Source: Candidatus Regiella insecticola LSR1 (GTDB taxonomy: Bacteria; Pseudomonadota; Gammaproteobacteria; Enterobacterales; Enterobacteriaceae). Taken from it: DNA of 64,000 bases. Numbering within the stretch: position 1 is the first letter of the stretch; each line of letters starts with the position of its first letter. The notes below the pieces were generated by a model. The model was not told the origin of the DNA. It did no database searches and saw only the letters and a list, made by a program, of their open reading frames with translations. Positions 28,579 through 40,608 of the stretch are shown here, one piece after another. The stretch spans positions 124,001 to 188,000 of the forward strand of contig NZ_GL379592.1 of assembly GCF_000143625.1 (NCBI RefSeq), written 5' to 3'. The position numbers and the translations under genes were made by a program.

Positions 28579-29685
28579 ATGACGGAACAAAACATGACCT
28601 CTCTTCCCGCGCAAGGAGCCACAGCGGCAAGATCCGCACCGCCGACAGCCATACGCAAAAACCGCTCACGATTACTCTGGGTTACCTTCACCATGGTATT
28701 GGTGATGGCATTAGGGGCAGGGGGGCTTTATTTTCATCAACACGTTCAACAACAAGCTACCAATCAATCACTGCATCAGCAGTTAACAGAACTAAAGCAA
28801 CATCAATTAAAAGAAAAAACACAGTTAGCTTCGTTATTGCTAGAACACAATAAAGCGTTAGAAACGGCAAATCGTCAACAAGATGCTTTAATGCAGCAAT
28901 TGAACGCGCTACAGGAAAAAGTGGCGACTATCTCAAGTAGTGACACTAAAATCTGGTTATTGGCGCAAGCGGATTTCCTGGTAAAAATGGCAGAACGTAA
29001 ATTATGGAACGACCAAGACGCTACTAGCGCCGTTATCTTATTGAAAAATGCGGACACTAGCCTGGCAGATATGCATGATGCCAGTTTAATCGAAATACGG
29101 CGCGCGATTATAGAAGATATCGGCACCTTATCTACTCTGAGCCAAATTGATTTTGATGGAATTATTCTTAAACTCAATCAGCTATCAAACCAAGTGGATA
29201 ATCTTCGCTTGGCAGATAATAGTATCGAGGATCCATCAATAGAGGACGGCAACAATCAACTTTCCAGCTCTCTTTCTCAATGGCGGCAAAATTTGTATAA
29301 AAGCTGGCATAATTTTATTGCAGATTTTATTACTATCCGTCGTAGAGATAATGGCGCTGAACCACTATTAGCGCCTAATCAAGATATTTATTTATGCGAA
29401 AATATTCGCGCGCGCCTATTGATAGCGGCGCAAGCAATACCTCGTCATCAGGATGAAGTCTATAAACAAGCCTTAGAAACCAGCGCTACTTGGATCAGAG
29501 CCTATTTTGATGTGAACGATGCCAATACGAAAAGCTTTCTTGTAGACCTCGATAGCCTGAGCCAGCAATCAATCTCAATGAATATGCCTGATCAGTTAAA
29601 AAGTCCGCCGATATTAGAAAATTTGACTAAAATCCGCACGCGCCACTTACTGACATCCACCTCAGATACCCATCAGGAGCAATAA
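28579..29685 (+). CDS. hemX: HemX, membrane protein of the haem operon
   Basis: 368 residues, shorter than E. coli (393). A short cytoplasmic N-terminus is followed by a transmembrane helix (LLWVTFTMVLVMALGAGGLYF), a Gln-rich coiled coil (~50-115), and the conserved periplasmic part WLLAQADFLVKMAERKLWNDQDATSA, DGIILKLNQLSNQVDNLRLAD, TIRRRDN, LLAPNQDIYL. It was once labelled uroporphyrinogen-III methyltransferase, but no methyltransferase motif is visible. Third gene of hemCDXY. Confidence 0.92.
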   Translation: MTEQNMTSLPAQGATAARSAPPTAIRKNRSRLLWVTFTMVLVMALGAGGLYFHQHVQQQATNQSLHQQLTELKQHQLKEKTQLASLLLEHNKALETANRQQDALMQQLNALQEKVATISSSDTKIWLLAQADFLVKMAERKLWNDQDATSAVILLKNADTSLADMHDASLIEIRRAIIEDIGTLSTLSQIDFDGIILKLNQLSNQVDNLRLADNSIEDPSIEDGNNQLSSSLSQWRQNLYKSWHNFIADFITIRRRDNGAEPLLAPNQDIYLCENIRARLLIAAQAIPRHQDEVYKQALETSATWIRAYFDVNDANTKSFLVDLDSLSQQSISMNMPDQLKSPPILENLTKIRTRHLLTSTSDTHQEQ

Positions 29686-29687
29686 CC

Positions 29688-30881
29688 ATGTTACGTGTCT
29701 TGCTATTATTCTTGATTTTACTGGCTGGGATAATACTTGGTCCCATGTTAGCGGGGCATCAAGGTTATGTATTAATTCAGACTGATAATTACAATATTGA
29801 AACCAGTGTTACCGCCATGATTATTATCTTGGTGCTGGTATTTGTTGCATTATTAATCATTGAATGGATACTGCGTCGCATTTTTCGTACCGGTTATTAT
29901 ACCCGAGGCTGGTTTATTGGGCAAAAACGTAACCGCGCTAGCAAACAGACAAAGGCCGCTTTGATTAAGCTAGCAGAGGGCGATTTTAAACAAGTAGAAA
30001 AATTGCTGACCTGCAATGCTGATCATGCAGAACAACCGATGGTCAACTATCTGCTAGCCGCTGAAGCGGCGCAACAACGTGGAGATGAGCGGCGCACTAA
30101 CCAGTATTTGGAACGTGCCGCTGAAGTAGCCGATACCAACCAGTTACCCGTCGATATCACTCGTGTACGTATTCAGCTCGCGCAAGGACAAATTCATGCT
30201 GCCCGCCATGGTGTTGACCGTCTTCTTGGTCATGCCTCGCAACATCCGGAAGTCTTACGTTTAGCTGAACAGGCCTTTTTGTCAACGGGGGCTCACAATG
30301 CATTACTCGATATCTTACCCACGATGAAGAAAATGCGTCTTCATAGTGAAGCGGAGATAAAAACACTAGAACTTCAAGCCTATATTGGCATTATGAACCA
30401 ATGTATGGCAGAAGAAGGCAGTGAAGGGCTCAAACGCTGGTGGCAATCACAACCCGGAAAAATTCGCCGTGAAAGCGCCCTACAAGCGGCGCTGGTGGAA
30501 CATCTCATTGAATGTGACGATCATCAAATCGCTCAGCAGATTATTCTCACTGGACTAAAACGCCAGTATGACGAGCGATTGATATCACTCATGCCGTTAC
30601 TAAAATCAGAAGATGCTAAGGCGCTGGAAAAATCCTTACGTTTACAGATCAAACAACAGGGGGCAACGCCACTGCTTAACAGCACATTAGGTCAGCTGCT
30701 GTTAAAACAGGGTGAGTGGGAGCAGGCCAGTGAAGCCTTCCGTGCCGCCTTACAACAACGGCCTGATGGCCACGATTATGCTTTGCTGGCCGATACCTTG
30801 GATAAACTCCATCGTCCTAAAGACGCCGCTGAAGTCAGACACCAAGGTTTATTATTAACACTGAAAAAAAATGCTTTGTAG
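29688..30881 (+). CDS. hemY: HemY, TPR membrane protein of the haem operon
   Basis: 397 residues (E. coli 398). Two N-terminal transmembrane helices (VLLLFLILLAGIILGPMLAG and TAMIIILVLVFVALLIIEWIL) flank a short loop. A cytoplasmic run of TPR-like helices follows (YLLAAEAAQQRGDERRTNQYLERAAE, LGQLLLKQGEWEQASEAFRAALQQRP). It starts 2 bp after the hemX stop. It is not the protoporphyrinogen oxidase called HemY in Bacillus. Precise role unclear. Confidence 0.93.
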   Translation: MLRVLLLFLILLAGIILGPMLAGHQGYVLIQTDNYNIETSVTAMIIILVLVFVALLIIEWILRRIFRTGYYTRGWFIGQKRNRASKQTKAALIKLAEGDFKQVEKLLTCNADHAEQPMVNYLLAAEAAQQRGDERRTNQYLERAAEVADTNQLPVDITRVRIQLAQGQIHAARHGVDRLLGHASQHPEVLRLAEQAFLSTGAHNALLDILPTMKKMRLHSEAEIKTLELQAYIGIMNQCMAEEGSEGLKRWWQSQPGKIRRESALQAALVEHLIECDDHQIAQQIILTGLKRQYDERLISLMPLLKSEDAKALEKSLRLQIKQQGATPLLNSTLGQLLLKQGEWEQASEAFRAALQQRPDGHDYALLADTLDKLHRPKDAAEVRHQGLLLTLKKNAL

Positions 30882-30903
30882 CAGTAGAGATTTACTCTTT
30901 GCG

Positions 30904-30930
30904 GCGGCGGCTTCAAAGGCAAAGGGTATA
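30904..30930. repeat. repeat family D, right-end fragment
   Basis: GGCGGCGGCTTCAAAGGCAAAGGGTATA matches the D terminus, 23 bp after the hemY stop. Confidence 0.65.
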
Positions 30931-31091
30931 AATACAAAAAAATCACATAACTGCTTGATATAAATTATTTATCTTTAAAATAAAATGTCGCGAGGGAGTG
31001 ATATTACAAAAAAAGGTGATATTTTGCCTTTCCCCATGTCCTATTGTCGCGGATAATAGGTCGCGTTGATGTCCAAAAATGGCGTAACATT

Positions 31092-32591
31092 ATGCTGCAT
31101 CTTTTTGCTGGCCTTGATTTCCATACTGGCCTAATGTTGGTTCTTGCTCTTTTTTTTGTGTTGTTTTATGAAGCGATTAATGGCTTTCATGATACCGCTA
31201 ACGCTGTTGCGACTGTGATCTATACTCGTGCTATGCGCTCGCAAACGGCGGTTGTTACTGCTGGAATATTTAATTTTCTTGGCGTTATGTTGGGCGGTTT
31301 GAGCGTAGCCTACGCTATTGTTCATTTGCTCCCTACAGATCTGATCTTCAATGTGGGCTCTGCCCACGGGCTAGCGATGGTCTTTTCTATGCTACTGGCG
31401 GCAATTATTTGGAATCTCGGTACCTGGTATTTTGGCATTCCGGCTTCCAGCTCACATACTCTCATTGGCTCTATCATCGGCATAGGATTAACGAATGCTC
31501 TTATAACCAGCACCTCGCTGGTTGACGCATTAAACATTCCTAAAATGATACAGATATTTCTGTCCTTGATTTTATCTCCCCTGGTGGGATTGGTTATTGC
31601 AGGTTTGATGGTATTTTTGTTACGCCGCTATTGGCAAGGAACGAAAAAGCGTCAACGTATCCACCTAACCCCCGCGGAACGAGAAAAAAAAGACGGTAAA
31701 CGTAAGCCTCCATTTTGGACACGTATCCTGTTGATTTTGTCTGCCATCGGTGTCAGTTTTTCTCATGGTGCCAATGATGGTCAAAAAGGGATTGGCCTGA
31801 TTATGCTGGTATTAATTGGAATTGCTCCCGCGGGTTTTATCATAGACATGAGTGCTAGCAATTATGATATCGCTCGGACTCGTAATGCTATAACAAATAT
31901 ACAGCAATATTATAAGCAACATAATGATATGCTACTTGCCGCTAATAGCAGCCGTCCTACCTCTATGCCTGAATACGATGCTACAGGGGAGGCCACACAG
32001 CAATTTCATTGCCACCCTTCCGTTGCTACCTCAGTAATTGATCAAGCTGCCGCTTTACTCAATAACTTACAAAGCTACTATGACCTGAACACAGATCAAC
32101 GTAGTCATATGCGTCGTTTGCTGACATGTGCAGCAGAAATCACCACTACTGTTGCCAAACTACCGGAAACCAGCGCTGAGGATCGGCATTTTTTATATAA
32201 TCTCCGTAAAGATCTGCTAGAGACAGTAGAGTATGCACCCACCTGGATTATCGTGGCTGTCGCCTTGGCGCTTTCTTTGGGAACCATGATTGGCTGGAAA
32301 AGGGTGGCCGTTACTATCGGCGAAAAAATTGGTAAAAAAGGCATGACTTACGCTCAAGGGATGTCTGCACAAATGACCGCTGCTGTTTCTATTGGGGTTG
32401 CCAGTTATACCGGTATGCCTGTTTCTACCACTCAGGTTCTTTCTTCTGCTGTTGCCGGTACGATGTTAGTTGATGGCGGAGGCTTACAGAATAAAACAGT
32501 AAAAAACATTACGCTGGCTTGGATCTTGACGCTGCCGATCTGCATTGTGCTTTCCGGCACCTTGTATCGGATAGCATTGCGCTTTATTTAA
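31092..32591 (+). CDS. pitA: low-affinity inorganic phosphate transporter PitA
   Basis: The start [15 protein letters not shown] aligns with E. coli PitA and gives 499 residues, the same length; the frame is open 16 codons further upstream. It is a multi-spanning proton/metal-phosphate symporter with the two PHO4 signatures, [16 protein letters not shown] near the N-terminus and [15 protein letters not shown] in the middle, and a matching C-terminal half ([28 protein letters not shown]). The cytoplasmic loop (~265-370) is the least conserved part. It is followed by uspA, as in E. coli, though there the order is divergent. Confidence 0.96.
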   Translation: MLHLFAGLDFHTGLMLVLALFFVLFYEAINGFHDTANAVATVIYTRAMRSQTAVVTAGIFNFLGVMLGGLSVAYAIVHLLPTDLIFNVGSAHGLAMVFSMLLAAIIWNLGTWYFGIPASSSHTLIGSIIGIGLTNALITSTSLVDALNIPKMIQIFLSLILSPLVGLVIAGLMVFLLRRYWQGTKKRQRIHLTPAEREKKDGKRKPPFWTRILLILSAIGVSFSHGANDGQKGIGLIMLVLIGIAPAGFIIDMSASNYDIARTRNAITNIQQYYKQHNDMLLAANSSRPTSMPEYDATGEATQQFHCHPSVATSVIDQAAALLNNLQSYYDLNTDQRSHMRRLLTCAAEITTTVAKLPETSAEDRHFLYNLRKDLLETVEYAPTWIIVAVALALSLGTMIGWKRVAVTIGEKIGKKGMTYAQGMSAQMTAAVSIGVASYTGMPVSTTQVLSSAVAGTMLVDGGGLQNKTVKNITLAWILTLPICIVLSGTLYRIALRFI

Positions 32592-32627
32592 CGCGAGTAC
32601 AAGAAATTTCGAGAAGGAAACAGACCA

Positions 32628-33074
32628 ATGGCTTACAAGCATATCCTAGTCGCAGTAGATCTTTCTCCTGAAAGTAACATACTGGTGGAAAAAGCGGTTT
32701 CTATGGCGAGACCCTATAATGCAAAAGTTTCCCTCATCCATGTAGATGTTAACTATTCAGCGCCCTACACTGGCTTAATTGACGTTAATCTTGGCGATAT
32801 GCAAAAACGTATTCCTGAAGAAACTGATCAGGCGCTCACAGAATTATCAGAAAATACGGATTATCATATTAATGAAATATTAAGCGATACGGGGGATTTA
32901 GCGCCTGTTTTGATTGATGCGATTAAAAACCATCAGGTAGATTTAGTACTCTTTGGCCATCATCAGGATTTTTGGAGCAAACTGATATCTTCAGCTCGTG
33001 AGCTAATCAATACGTTGCATGTCGATATGTTAATCGTACCGCTCCGTGATGATAAAAAAATTGAAAAAGATTAA
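32628..33074 (+). CDS. uspA: universal stress protein A
   Basis: 148 residues (E. coli 144), nearly colinear: [84 protein letters not shown]. Cytoplasmic dimer linked to stationary phase and stress survival. The UspA subgroup lacks the ATP-binding G-2x-G-9x-G(S/T) motif, and it is not seen here. AAGGA precedes the ATG. It lies 36 bp after pitA on the same strand. Confidence 0.95.
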   Translation: MAYKHILVAVDLSPESNILVEKAVSMARPYNAKVSLIHVDVNYSAPYTGLIDVNLGDMQKRIPEETDQALTELSENTDYHINEILSDTGDLAPVLIDAIKNHQVDLVLFGHHQDFWSKLISSARELINTLHVDMLIVPLRDDKKIEKD

Positions 33075-33095
33075 CTATTAATAAGGATAAACGCG

Positions 33096-34052
33096 ATGAT
33101 TATCGTCACTGGCGGAGCCGGTTTTATTGGTAGCAATATCGTAAGAGCGTTAGTTAATTTAGAAAAAAAAGATATTTTAGTGGTAGATGATCTAACCGAG
33201 GGCGCCAAATTTGTTAATTTGCTCGGTCTAGATATCGGTGATTATATGGATAAGGACGACTTTATAGCCAGTATTATCGCCGGTGATGATATTGGTGATA
33301 TTAAAGCCGTTTTCCATCAAGGCGCTTGTTCTTCAACCACCGAATGGAACGGCAAATTCATGTTGGAGAATAATTATCAATATTCTAAAGATGTTCTGCA
33401 TTTTTGTTTAGATCGTAAGATCCCTTTTTTATACGCTTCTTCTGCCGCCATTTACGGTAGCTGTGATAAAAATTTTATTGAAGCGTCTGAATATGAAAGA
33501 CCGCTTAATGTATACGGTTATTCAAAGCTTCTCTTTGATCAATATGTTCGTAAAATTATCCCGGATGCGGATTCGCAAATTTGTGGTCTGCGTTATTTTA
33601 ATGTTTATGGTCCCGGTGAAAACCATAAAGGCAATATGGCCAGTGTGGCTTTTCATTTAAATAACCAAATCAATGCGGGCGCTAATCCTAAGTTATTTTC
33701 CAATAGCGAAAATTTTAAACGCGATTTTATCCATGTGGATGATGTGGTTGCCGTTAATTTATGGGCTTGGAATAATAATATCTCTGGCATTTATAACTGC
33801 GGAACAGGCCAGGCGGCATCATTTCAAACGTTAGCAAATGCCGTAGTGGAATATCACTGTAATAATAAGGGAAAAAATCCAACAGTAGAATATATCGATT
33901 TCCCTGAAACATTAAAAAATCATTATCAAAAATTTACTCAAGCTGATCTAAGCAAACTGCGAGCGGCTGGTTATGATAAAACATTTAAGAATGTCGAGCA
34001 GGGAGTGAAAGAATATATGGGTTGGTTAAATAGACCTCTTTGGAAACCGTAG
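33096..34052 (+). CDS. rfaD: ADP-L-glycero-D-manno-heptose 6-epimerase with repeat A-derived C-terminus
   Basis: SDR enzyme that makes the heptose donor for the LPS inner core. 318 residues (E. coli 310). It has an N-terminal Rossmann motif [12 protein letters not shown], the catalytic Tyr-Lys pair in [23 protein letters not shown], and [13 protein letters not shown]. coli ends EYMAWLNRDA; here EYMGWLN is followed by RPLWKP and a stop read from the start of a family A repeat (TAGACCTCTTTGGAAACCG at 34031). Upstream catalytic sequence is unaffected. The genes pair functionally with rfaF downstream. Confidence 0.95.
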   Translation: MIIVTGGAGFIGSNIVRALVNLEKKDILVVDDLTEGAKFVNLLGLDIGDYMDKDDFIASIIAGDDIGDIKAVFHQGACSSTTEWNGKFMLENNYQYSKDVLHFCLDRKIPFLYASSAAIYGSCDKNFIEASEYERPLNVYGYSKLLFDQYVRKIIPDADSQICGLRYFNVYGPGENHKGNMASVAFHLNNQINAGANPKLFSNSENFKRDFIHVDDVVAVNLWAWNNNISGIYNCGTGQAASFQTLANAVVEYHCNNKGKNPTVEYIDFPETLKNHYQKFTQADLSKLRAAGYDKTFKNVEQGVKEYMGWLNRPLWKP

Positions 34053-34174
34053 TTCGTTATGCGAAGTCAAGGCGCCCGGCGCACAGCAATCTTCGTTAAC
34101 ATAAAGTACATGAGGATTGCGCGCACCGGACAACGCAGGATCCGTATCACGCAGTAGGTTTCCGAAGAGGTCTA
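34031..34174. repeat. repeat family A, complete copy (144 bp)
   Basis: TAGACCTCTTTGGAAACCGT to TTTCCGAAGAGGTCTA. Overlaps the last codons and the stop of rfaD. Confidence 0.88.
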
Positions 34175-34196
34175 ATAAAACAGCTTAAGAATCTAC

Positions 34197-34318
34197 TATA
34201 CCCGATGAATTCCGAGTTACGGCAAGGCGGCCAGGGCGACCGACCGATGAGCGTAGACATACCATGAGGGCGAGCGCTGGCCGCCAACAACGCGGCAGCT
34301 TCAAAGGCGAAGGGTATA
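34197..34318. repeat. hybrid repeat, C-type left end with D-type centre and right end
   Basis: TATACCCGATGAATTCCGAGTTACGGCAAGGCGG (C-type) passes into CCAGGGCGACCGACCGATGAGCGTAGACATAC (D-type) and ends TTCAAAGGCGAAGGGTATA. It ends 4 bp before the rfaF ATG, so its AAGGCGAAGGG could serve as the ribosome binding site. Confidence 0.75.
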
Positions 34319-34322
34319 TAGC

Positions 34323-35384
34323 ATGAAAATATTGGTGATTGGTCCTTCATGGGTGGGCGACATGGTAATGTCGCAAAGTCTTTATCGTACTTTAAAAGCC
34401 AAACACGTGACAGCAAGCATTGATGTAATGGCGCCCCAATGGTGCCTTCCATTACTCAACCGAATGCCTGAAGTTAATCAAGCATTACTTATGCCTTTAG
34501 GCCATGGCCGTTTGGCTCTCGGTCAGCGTCGGCGTTTAGGGATTGCTTTGCGTGAAAAAAATTATGATCGTGCTTATGTATTGCCTAATTCGTTTAAATC
34601 GGCGCTGATACCTTTTTTTGCTGCTATTCCTCAGCGTATCGGCTGGCGAGGGGAAATGCGTTACGGTTTACTTAACGACATAAGGATTTTAAATACATTA
34701 GCTTTTCCGATGATGGTGCAACGCTATGTCGCACTGGGTTATGATAAACAGGCTATTTCTTCTTCCGCAGATCTTTCACCATTACTCAGGCCACAATTGC
34801 ATGTCAGCAATGCTGAGCAAATCGCAATCAGTCATACCTTCGCGTTAAATCCTCATCGGTCGATCATCGCTTTATGCCCCGGTGCCGAGTTTGGCCCTGC
34901 CAAGCGTTGGCCGCATTACCATTATGCCGCCCTTGGCCAACAGCTTATTAATGATGGTTATCAAATCATTTTATTAGGCTCGCCAAAAGATCACCAAATC
35001 GCTCAGGAGATTTGCTTGGCATTGGATGAAAATAATCGTGATTACTGCTTCAACTTGGCAGGTCAGACCTCTCTTGAACAAGCGGTAATACTGATCGCAG
35101 CTTGTCATGCTATCGTCAGTAATGATTCAGGGTTAATGCATATTGCAGCGGCTTTAGATAAACCATTGATTGCATTGTATGGCCCAAGCAATCCAGAATT
35201 CACTCCGCCATTATCTGACAAAGCTGCGGTGATCCGATTGATTAAGGGCTACCAGAGAATACGTAGAGGTGATGCCGATCAGGGCTACCATCAGAGTTTG
35301 ATTGACATCAAACCCAAACAGGTGGTGACGGCACTTTATCAACAGCTAATGGCAAATAGCCACGTTACAGCCGAATCATTTTAA
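34323..35384 (+). CDS. rfaF: ADP-heptose:LPS heptosyltransferase II
   Basis: GT9 family glycosyltransferase that adds heptose II to the LPS core. 353 residues (E. coli 348). Conserved: MKILVIGPSWVGDMVMSQSLY, DVMAPQWC, LPNSFKSALIPF, GWRGEMRYGLLND, CPGAEFGPAKRWP, and the C-terminal sugar-nucleotide site AACHAIVSNDSGLMHIAAALDKPLIALYGPS. The last codons (TAESF-TAA) lie in the end of a family B repeat (ACAGCCGAATCATTTTAATTTGATT). Separated from rfaD by two repeats. Confidence 0.95.
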   Translation: MKILVIGPSWVGDMVMSQSLYRTLKAKHVTASIDVMAPQWCLPLLNRMPEVNQALLMPLGHGRLALGQRRRLGIALREKNYDRAYVLPNSFKSALIPFFAAIPQRIGWRGEMRYGLLNDIRILNTLAFPMMVQRYVALGYDKQAISSSADLSPLLRPQLHVSNAEQIAISHTFALNPHRSIIALCPGAEFGPAKRWPHYHYAALGQQLINDGYQIILLGSPKDHQIAQEICLALDENNRDYCFNLAGQTSLEQAVILIAACHAIVSNDSGLMHIAAALDKPLIALYGPSNPEFTPPLSDKAAVIRLIKGYQRIRRGDADQGYHQSLIDIKPKQVVTALYQQLMANSHVTAESF

Positions 35385-35471
35385 TTTGATTCTGTGTTAT
35401 CGTCGCTTGCCGTACTATTTATACTGTATGTGCTTCACTGCTTTGAATCAAATCAAACTGATTCGGCTATA
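35366..35471. repeat. repeat family B, complete copy (~106 bp)
   Basis: TACAGCCGAATCATTTTAATTTGATT to AATCAAATCAAACTGATTCGGCTATA, inverted ends of about 26 bp. The left end provides the rfaF stop. Confidence 0.82.
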
Positions 35472-35557
35472 TCCCCTCGAACTGTGCGTATTATCATCAG
35501 AACGATCACCCAATAACATCGCAAAATAAAGCTACATGTTAACCAAATGCTGCTTTT

Positions 35558-35662
35558 CGAGTTACGGCAAGGCGGAAATCAATTGAATCCCAGGAGTGTG
35601 GTACATGACTGGGGTGAGCGATCGCTGCCAACGCCACCGTAACTTGAAAGGCGAAGGGTATA
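35558..35662. repeat. repeat family C, left end missing
   Basis: CGAGTTACGGCAAGGCGG through CCCAGGAGTGTGGTACATGACTGGGG to GGCGAAGGGTATA. Confidence 0.75.
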
Positions 35663-35684
35663 TCTCAAAGATACAGGTAGTGTT

Positions 35685-36588
35685 TTAGATGGCTGAAATC
35701 ACTTTCATCCGTTGACTGAGTTCGATAAACGTTTGGCTCTTCACTCGCTCACATATCAGGTTTAGTTTGTCTTTCAGCGTCAAATTCATCAACTCTGCCG
35801 GATCGCTTTCCAGCAGATCCCCGTGCTTTTGGTAATAGGAGTAAGAATTATGGATTTTTTTGAACTGATCCTGGTACTTAGCATGGGCAGACGGGTTAAG
35901 TTTTTCAAGTAAGGTGAAGTTGTCCTGGCACTGGCTACTAGTGCTGAAGCGTATTCCCGCTCGCGTCGGTGACCCGCACGGTGTAGGTCGCTTTATCCGT
36001 GTTATTGGCAATAACCGTGGTTTTGTCTACGGTCAGGTCGCCGCTGTGTATCCGTGCCGTTGCGTTGTCTGCCATCAGCGTCACCTTAGGCGCGTTCACC
36101 CCGGGGTTACCGTTAAAGGATGCACTTACCTGCGCCACGCCAACTTGGGAGCCCGTCAGAACAATGACAGCCTGACCTTTGTCGTTTGTGCGGCTGCTGG
36201 TTGCACTCAGATTGCCACGATCCGTTGACCAGTTGACCAGGTGGTTTGCGATCTCGGGTTACCGTTCGCGTCTTTCACCACTGCCGTGAACGTGGCCTTG
36301 TCCTCACTATTGGCGAGAATGCTGTTTTTATCCACGCGCCGGTCGTTTTTGCCTATCTGTGCGCTCTTGGTGTCAGCGATAAAGGCGACCTTCGGCGCGT
36401 TCACCGCCGGTTTTTCGTTCACGCTGGCGCTCACCTGGGCGCTGCCCACCACCACCGAGGTCAAGGTGATGGTCGCCTTACCGTCTTTGTCGGTAACGCT
36501 CGAAGCGGCAGCCAGATTGCCTAGCGTACTCTGCCAGTTCACTTCCTGATCCTCAGCCGGATTGCCCTTGGCATCCTTTACCAGCGCG
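35685..36588 (-). pseudogene. invasin/intimin-like protein, Big-1 repeat fragment
   Basis: On the minus strand, from the IS630 edge downward, the sequence codes bacterial Ig-like (Big-1) domains of the inverse-autotransporter adhesins: ALVKDAKGNPAEDQEVNWQS, ASSVTDKDGKATITLTS, GSAQVSASVNEKPAVNAPKV, NSEDKATFTAVVKDANGNP, GVAQVSASFNGNPGVNAPKV. An 8-bp tandem duplication at 36224-36239 shifts the frame; removing one copy restores TTWSTDRGNLSATSS. A second frame change lies near 35940, after which the frame (SQCQDNFTLLEKLNPSAHAKY...) is not recognised. The N-terminal signal, LysM and beta-barrel parts are absent. Confidence 0.82.
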
Positions 36589-37481
36589 TTATGGCTTATG
36601 CGGTATAAATTGATTTAAAATAAAGGGTCAGAAAACAAGGTATCGATATCACATAGTCGCTTTCTGCGAAGGGCTTTAGCTTGAGCCCATTTGTGCTCAA
36701 TGGGATTCATGTCAGGAGAATACGTGGGGAGATATTCGAGAATAAAGCCAGCTTTCTGTATAGCAGCCTGGATGTCTTGGCGTTTATGGAAGCGCACATT
36801 ATCCATCACAAGGACTGCCCCTGGAGGGGATTTTGGCAGTAAATCTTTGGGTGACCCAGGCATAAAAAATATCGCTGTTGATATGGCAGTCGAAGGTACA
36901 AACCGTAGTTAATTTTCCGTTAAGCTGTGCACCAATGACATTAGTACGTGCTTTGGCATGGCAATCGTGTTGGCCGTAACAGCGCTTCCCTTTCACTGAA
37001 TAACCATAAAGACGCGGCATATCATGAGCAAAACCGCTTTCATCCACGTTAGCCCTGGAGCTTAGTCTGAAAATCTTTTCGAGCTTGGACGTCGGCTTTG
37101 GGGGGATAAAATGTTTTTTTTATAGCTAAAACCCGCCCGCTTTAAGGCATCACAGATACCCCTGGCACTCACACCCATCCGTGGCGCCCGCTCGTGCTGA
37201 GACGCGTCAGGGTAGGTTTCCACATCCAGAATCAACGCCGCTCTGTTTATTTTGGTAGCGGGTTTATTACGCGTCAAACAAGGCTCCAGGCGTTTCGCCC
37301 ATCGCATCAAACTGGCACTTCCTACACCAAAACGGTCGGCGGTTTCAGCATAAGTGAGGGCTTCTTTCTTTTTGAAAGCCAATACATGTTGACGAAATTT
37401 TAAGGGATAAGTCATTTTGGTATTTATAGGTCAATAAATCATTTCGATATTGTACGTCAATTTATAACACCTAAGCCATAA
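36589..37481 (-). mobile_element. IS630-family insertion sequence, degenerate
   Basis: About 890 bp with long imperfect inverted ends: TTATGGCTTATGCGGTATAAATTGA from 36589, and the complement of TTATGGCTTAGGTGTTATAAATTGA ending at 37481. It sits in an invasin-like gene. IS630 elements target TA dinucleotides. The transposase is broken. Confidence 0.82.
36615..37415 (-). pseudogene. IS630-family transposase, frameshifted
   Basis: Three frames in order: 37415-37062 (MTYPLKFRQHVLAFKKKE, helix-turn-helix YAETADRFGVGSASLMRWAKRL), 37047-36799 (MDESGFAHDMPRLYGYSVKGKR, first catalytic Asp) and 36863-36615 (VLVMDNVRFHKRQD and YLPTYSPDMNPIEHKWAQAK, with the second Asp and the Glu). Each break needs a frame change, so no full transposase can be made by normal translation. 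Confidence 0.85.
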
Positions 37482-38947
<1,466 letters not shown>

Positions 38948-38965
38948 ATTTATGAAACCGAATTT

Positions 38966-40084
38966 ATGAAGCGGATATTTCATCGGGGTCCATCCCTTTC
39001 TTTACGATTGTTTATTGCTGCTAGCGCAGCGATTGCGCTGATTATTGTTGATAGCCGTTTTAGTTCATTTATAAAAATACGAACTTACATGGATACGGCT
39101 ATTAGCCCCTTCTATTTTCTTGCCAATGTACCCCGCAGCCTATTAGATGGTATTTCTGAAGCCTTAGCAACGAGACAACAACTTGAGCTGGAAAATCGGG
39201 CATTACGCCAAGAGCTGTTATTAAAAAGTTCCGACCTGCAATTATTAAAGCAATTTAAATATGAAAATATCCGATTACGTGAGTTACTGGGTTCTCCTTT
39301 GCGTCAAGACGAATACAAAATGGTCACTCAGGTAATGTCTAGCGGTACCGATCCCTATAGTGATCAAGTGGTCATTGATAAAGGCAGCAATAATGGCGTT
39401 TACGAAGGGCAGCCGGTTATCAGTGACCGCGGTGTTATCGGCCAGGTAACGGCAGTGGGGAAGTTTACTAGCCGTGTCGTCTTGATCTGCGATATATCCC
39501 ATGCTTTACCCGTTCAAGTATTACGCAATGATATTCGCGTAATTGCTGCTGGCGGGGGGTGTAGCGATGATTTAGTGTTAGAGCATTTTTTTAGCAATGC
39601 GGATATCCGCGTCGGGGATGTGTTAGTGACATCTGGGTTAGGTGGACGTTTTCCTGAAGGTTATCCAGTCGCGATCGTGACTTCAGTAAAAGTAGATAAT
39701 CAACGTGCTTATACGGTTATTCACGCTAAGCCTACCGCTGATTTACAACGACTACGTTATTTACTATTGCTTTGGGCCAATGATCGCGGAGATGATGCGC
39801 CTCCGTCAGCGGCAGATGTTGTACATCAGGTGGCGCAACAGCGTTTGAGACAGATAATCGATAATGTTCATAACCGTGCTGACTGGGATGAAAGAAAATC
39901 TAACGAAACGGATCCAGTGTTGTCTACTCAAGCACATGATCAGCGCCATTCCCACGCAATAAAAGACACACAACACCCAGCAACGCTTGATACAGTTTTA
40001 ATATCAGATGATCCCAGTCCTAACACAGTCAGTGGTGCTCCAACCGCGAATACACCCCTTGTTCAAGGAACAGTAATGCCATGA
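38966..40084 (+). CDS. mreC: rod shape-determining protein MreC
   Basis: 372 residues (E. coli 367). One transmembrane helix near the N-terminus ([20 protein letters not shown]), a periplasmic coiled coil ([40 protein letters not shown]) and the beta-barrel pair typical of MreC ([47 protein letters not shown]). The Pro/Thr-rich C-terminal tail is variable. It links MreB with the penicillin-binding elongation machinery. It overlaps mreD by 4 bp. Confidence 0.96.
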   Translation: MKRIFHRGPSLSLRLFIAASAAIALIIVDSRFSSFIKIRTYMDTAISPFYFLANVPRSLLDGISEALATRQQLELENRALRQELLLKSSDLQLLKQFKYENIRLRELLGSPLRQDEYKMVTQVMSSGTDPYSDQVVIDKGSNNGVYEGQPVISDRGVIGQVTAVGKFTSRVVLICDISHALPVQVLRNDIRVIAAGGGCSDDLVLEHFFSNADIRVGDVLVTSGLGGRFPEGYPVAIVTSVKVDNQRAYTVIHAKPTADLQRLRYLLLLWANDRGDDAPPSAADVVHQVAQQRLRQIIDNVHNRADWDERKSNETDPVLSTQAHDQRHSHAIKDTQHPATLDTVLISDDPSPNTVSGAPTANTPLVQGTVMP

Positions 40085-40569
40085 GCTACTTTTATAGCTA
40101 TGGCCGTTGGGTAATTTGGTTATCATTCCTGATTGCGATTATCTTTCAGATTACACCTTGGCCTGAAAAAATTTATCTATTTCGTCCCTCTTGGTTGACT
40201 CTCGTCTTCATTTACTGGGTAATGGCATTACCTCACCGTGTTAACGTAGGTACTGGCTTTTTTCTCGGCTTAGCTATGGATCTTATTTTTGGATCAACCC
40301 TTGGCGTACGCGCATTGGGATTGAGTTTTGTCGCTTATTTTGTCGCTTTTAAGTTTCAATTATTTCGCAATATGGCGTTATGGCAGCAGGCGCTCATGGT
40401 GATGTTACTGGTTCTTATGATGAATGTGGTGGTGTTCTGGTCAGAATTTTTAGTCATTAATGTTTCGTTTCGCCCAGAAATTTTTTATAGCAGTGTAATA
40501 AATGGTGTTTTATGGCCTTGGTTATTTTTATTGATGCGCAAGATCCGCCGTCAATTCGAGGTGCAATAA
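40081..40569 (+). CDS. mreD: rod shape-determining protein MreD
   Basis: 162 residues, as in E. coli, with about five to six transmembrane segments ([83 protein letters not shown]). The motif PxR(V)[14 protein letters not shown] is characteristic. ATG overlaps the mreC stop. In E. coli maf (yhdE) follows; here rng follows directly. Confidence 0.95.
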   Translation: MSYFYSYGRWVIWLSFLIAIIFQITPWPEKIYLFRPSWLTLVFIYWVMALPHRVNVGTGFFLGLAMDLIFGSTLGVRALGLSFVAYFVAFKFQLFRNMALWQQALMVMLLVLMMNVVVFWSEFLVINVSFRPEIFYSSVINGVLWPWLFLLMRKIRRQFEVQ

Positions 40570-40608
40570 ACGTTGGTGAAAGATGAGTAGGCGGGGCGGG
40601 AGAATGAC

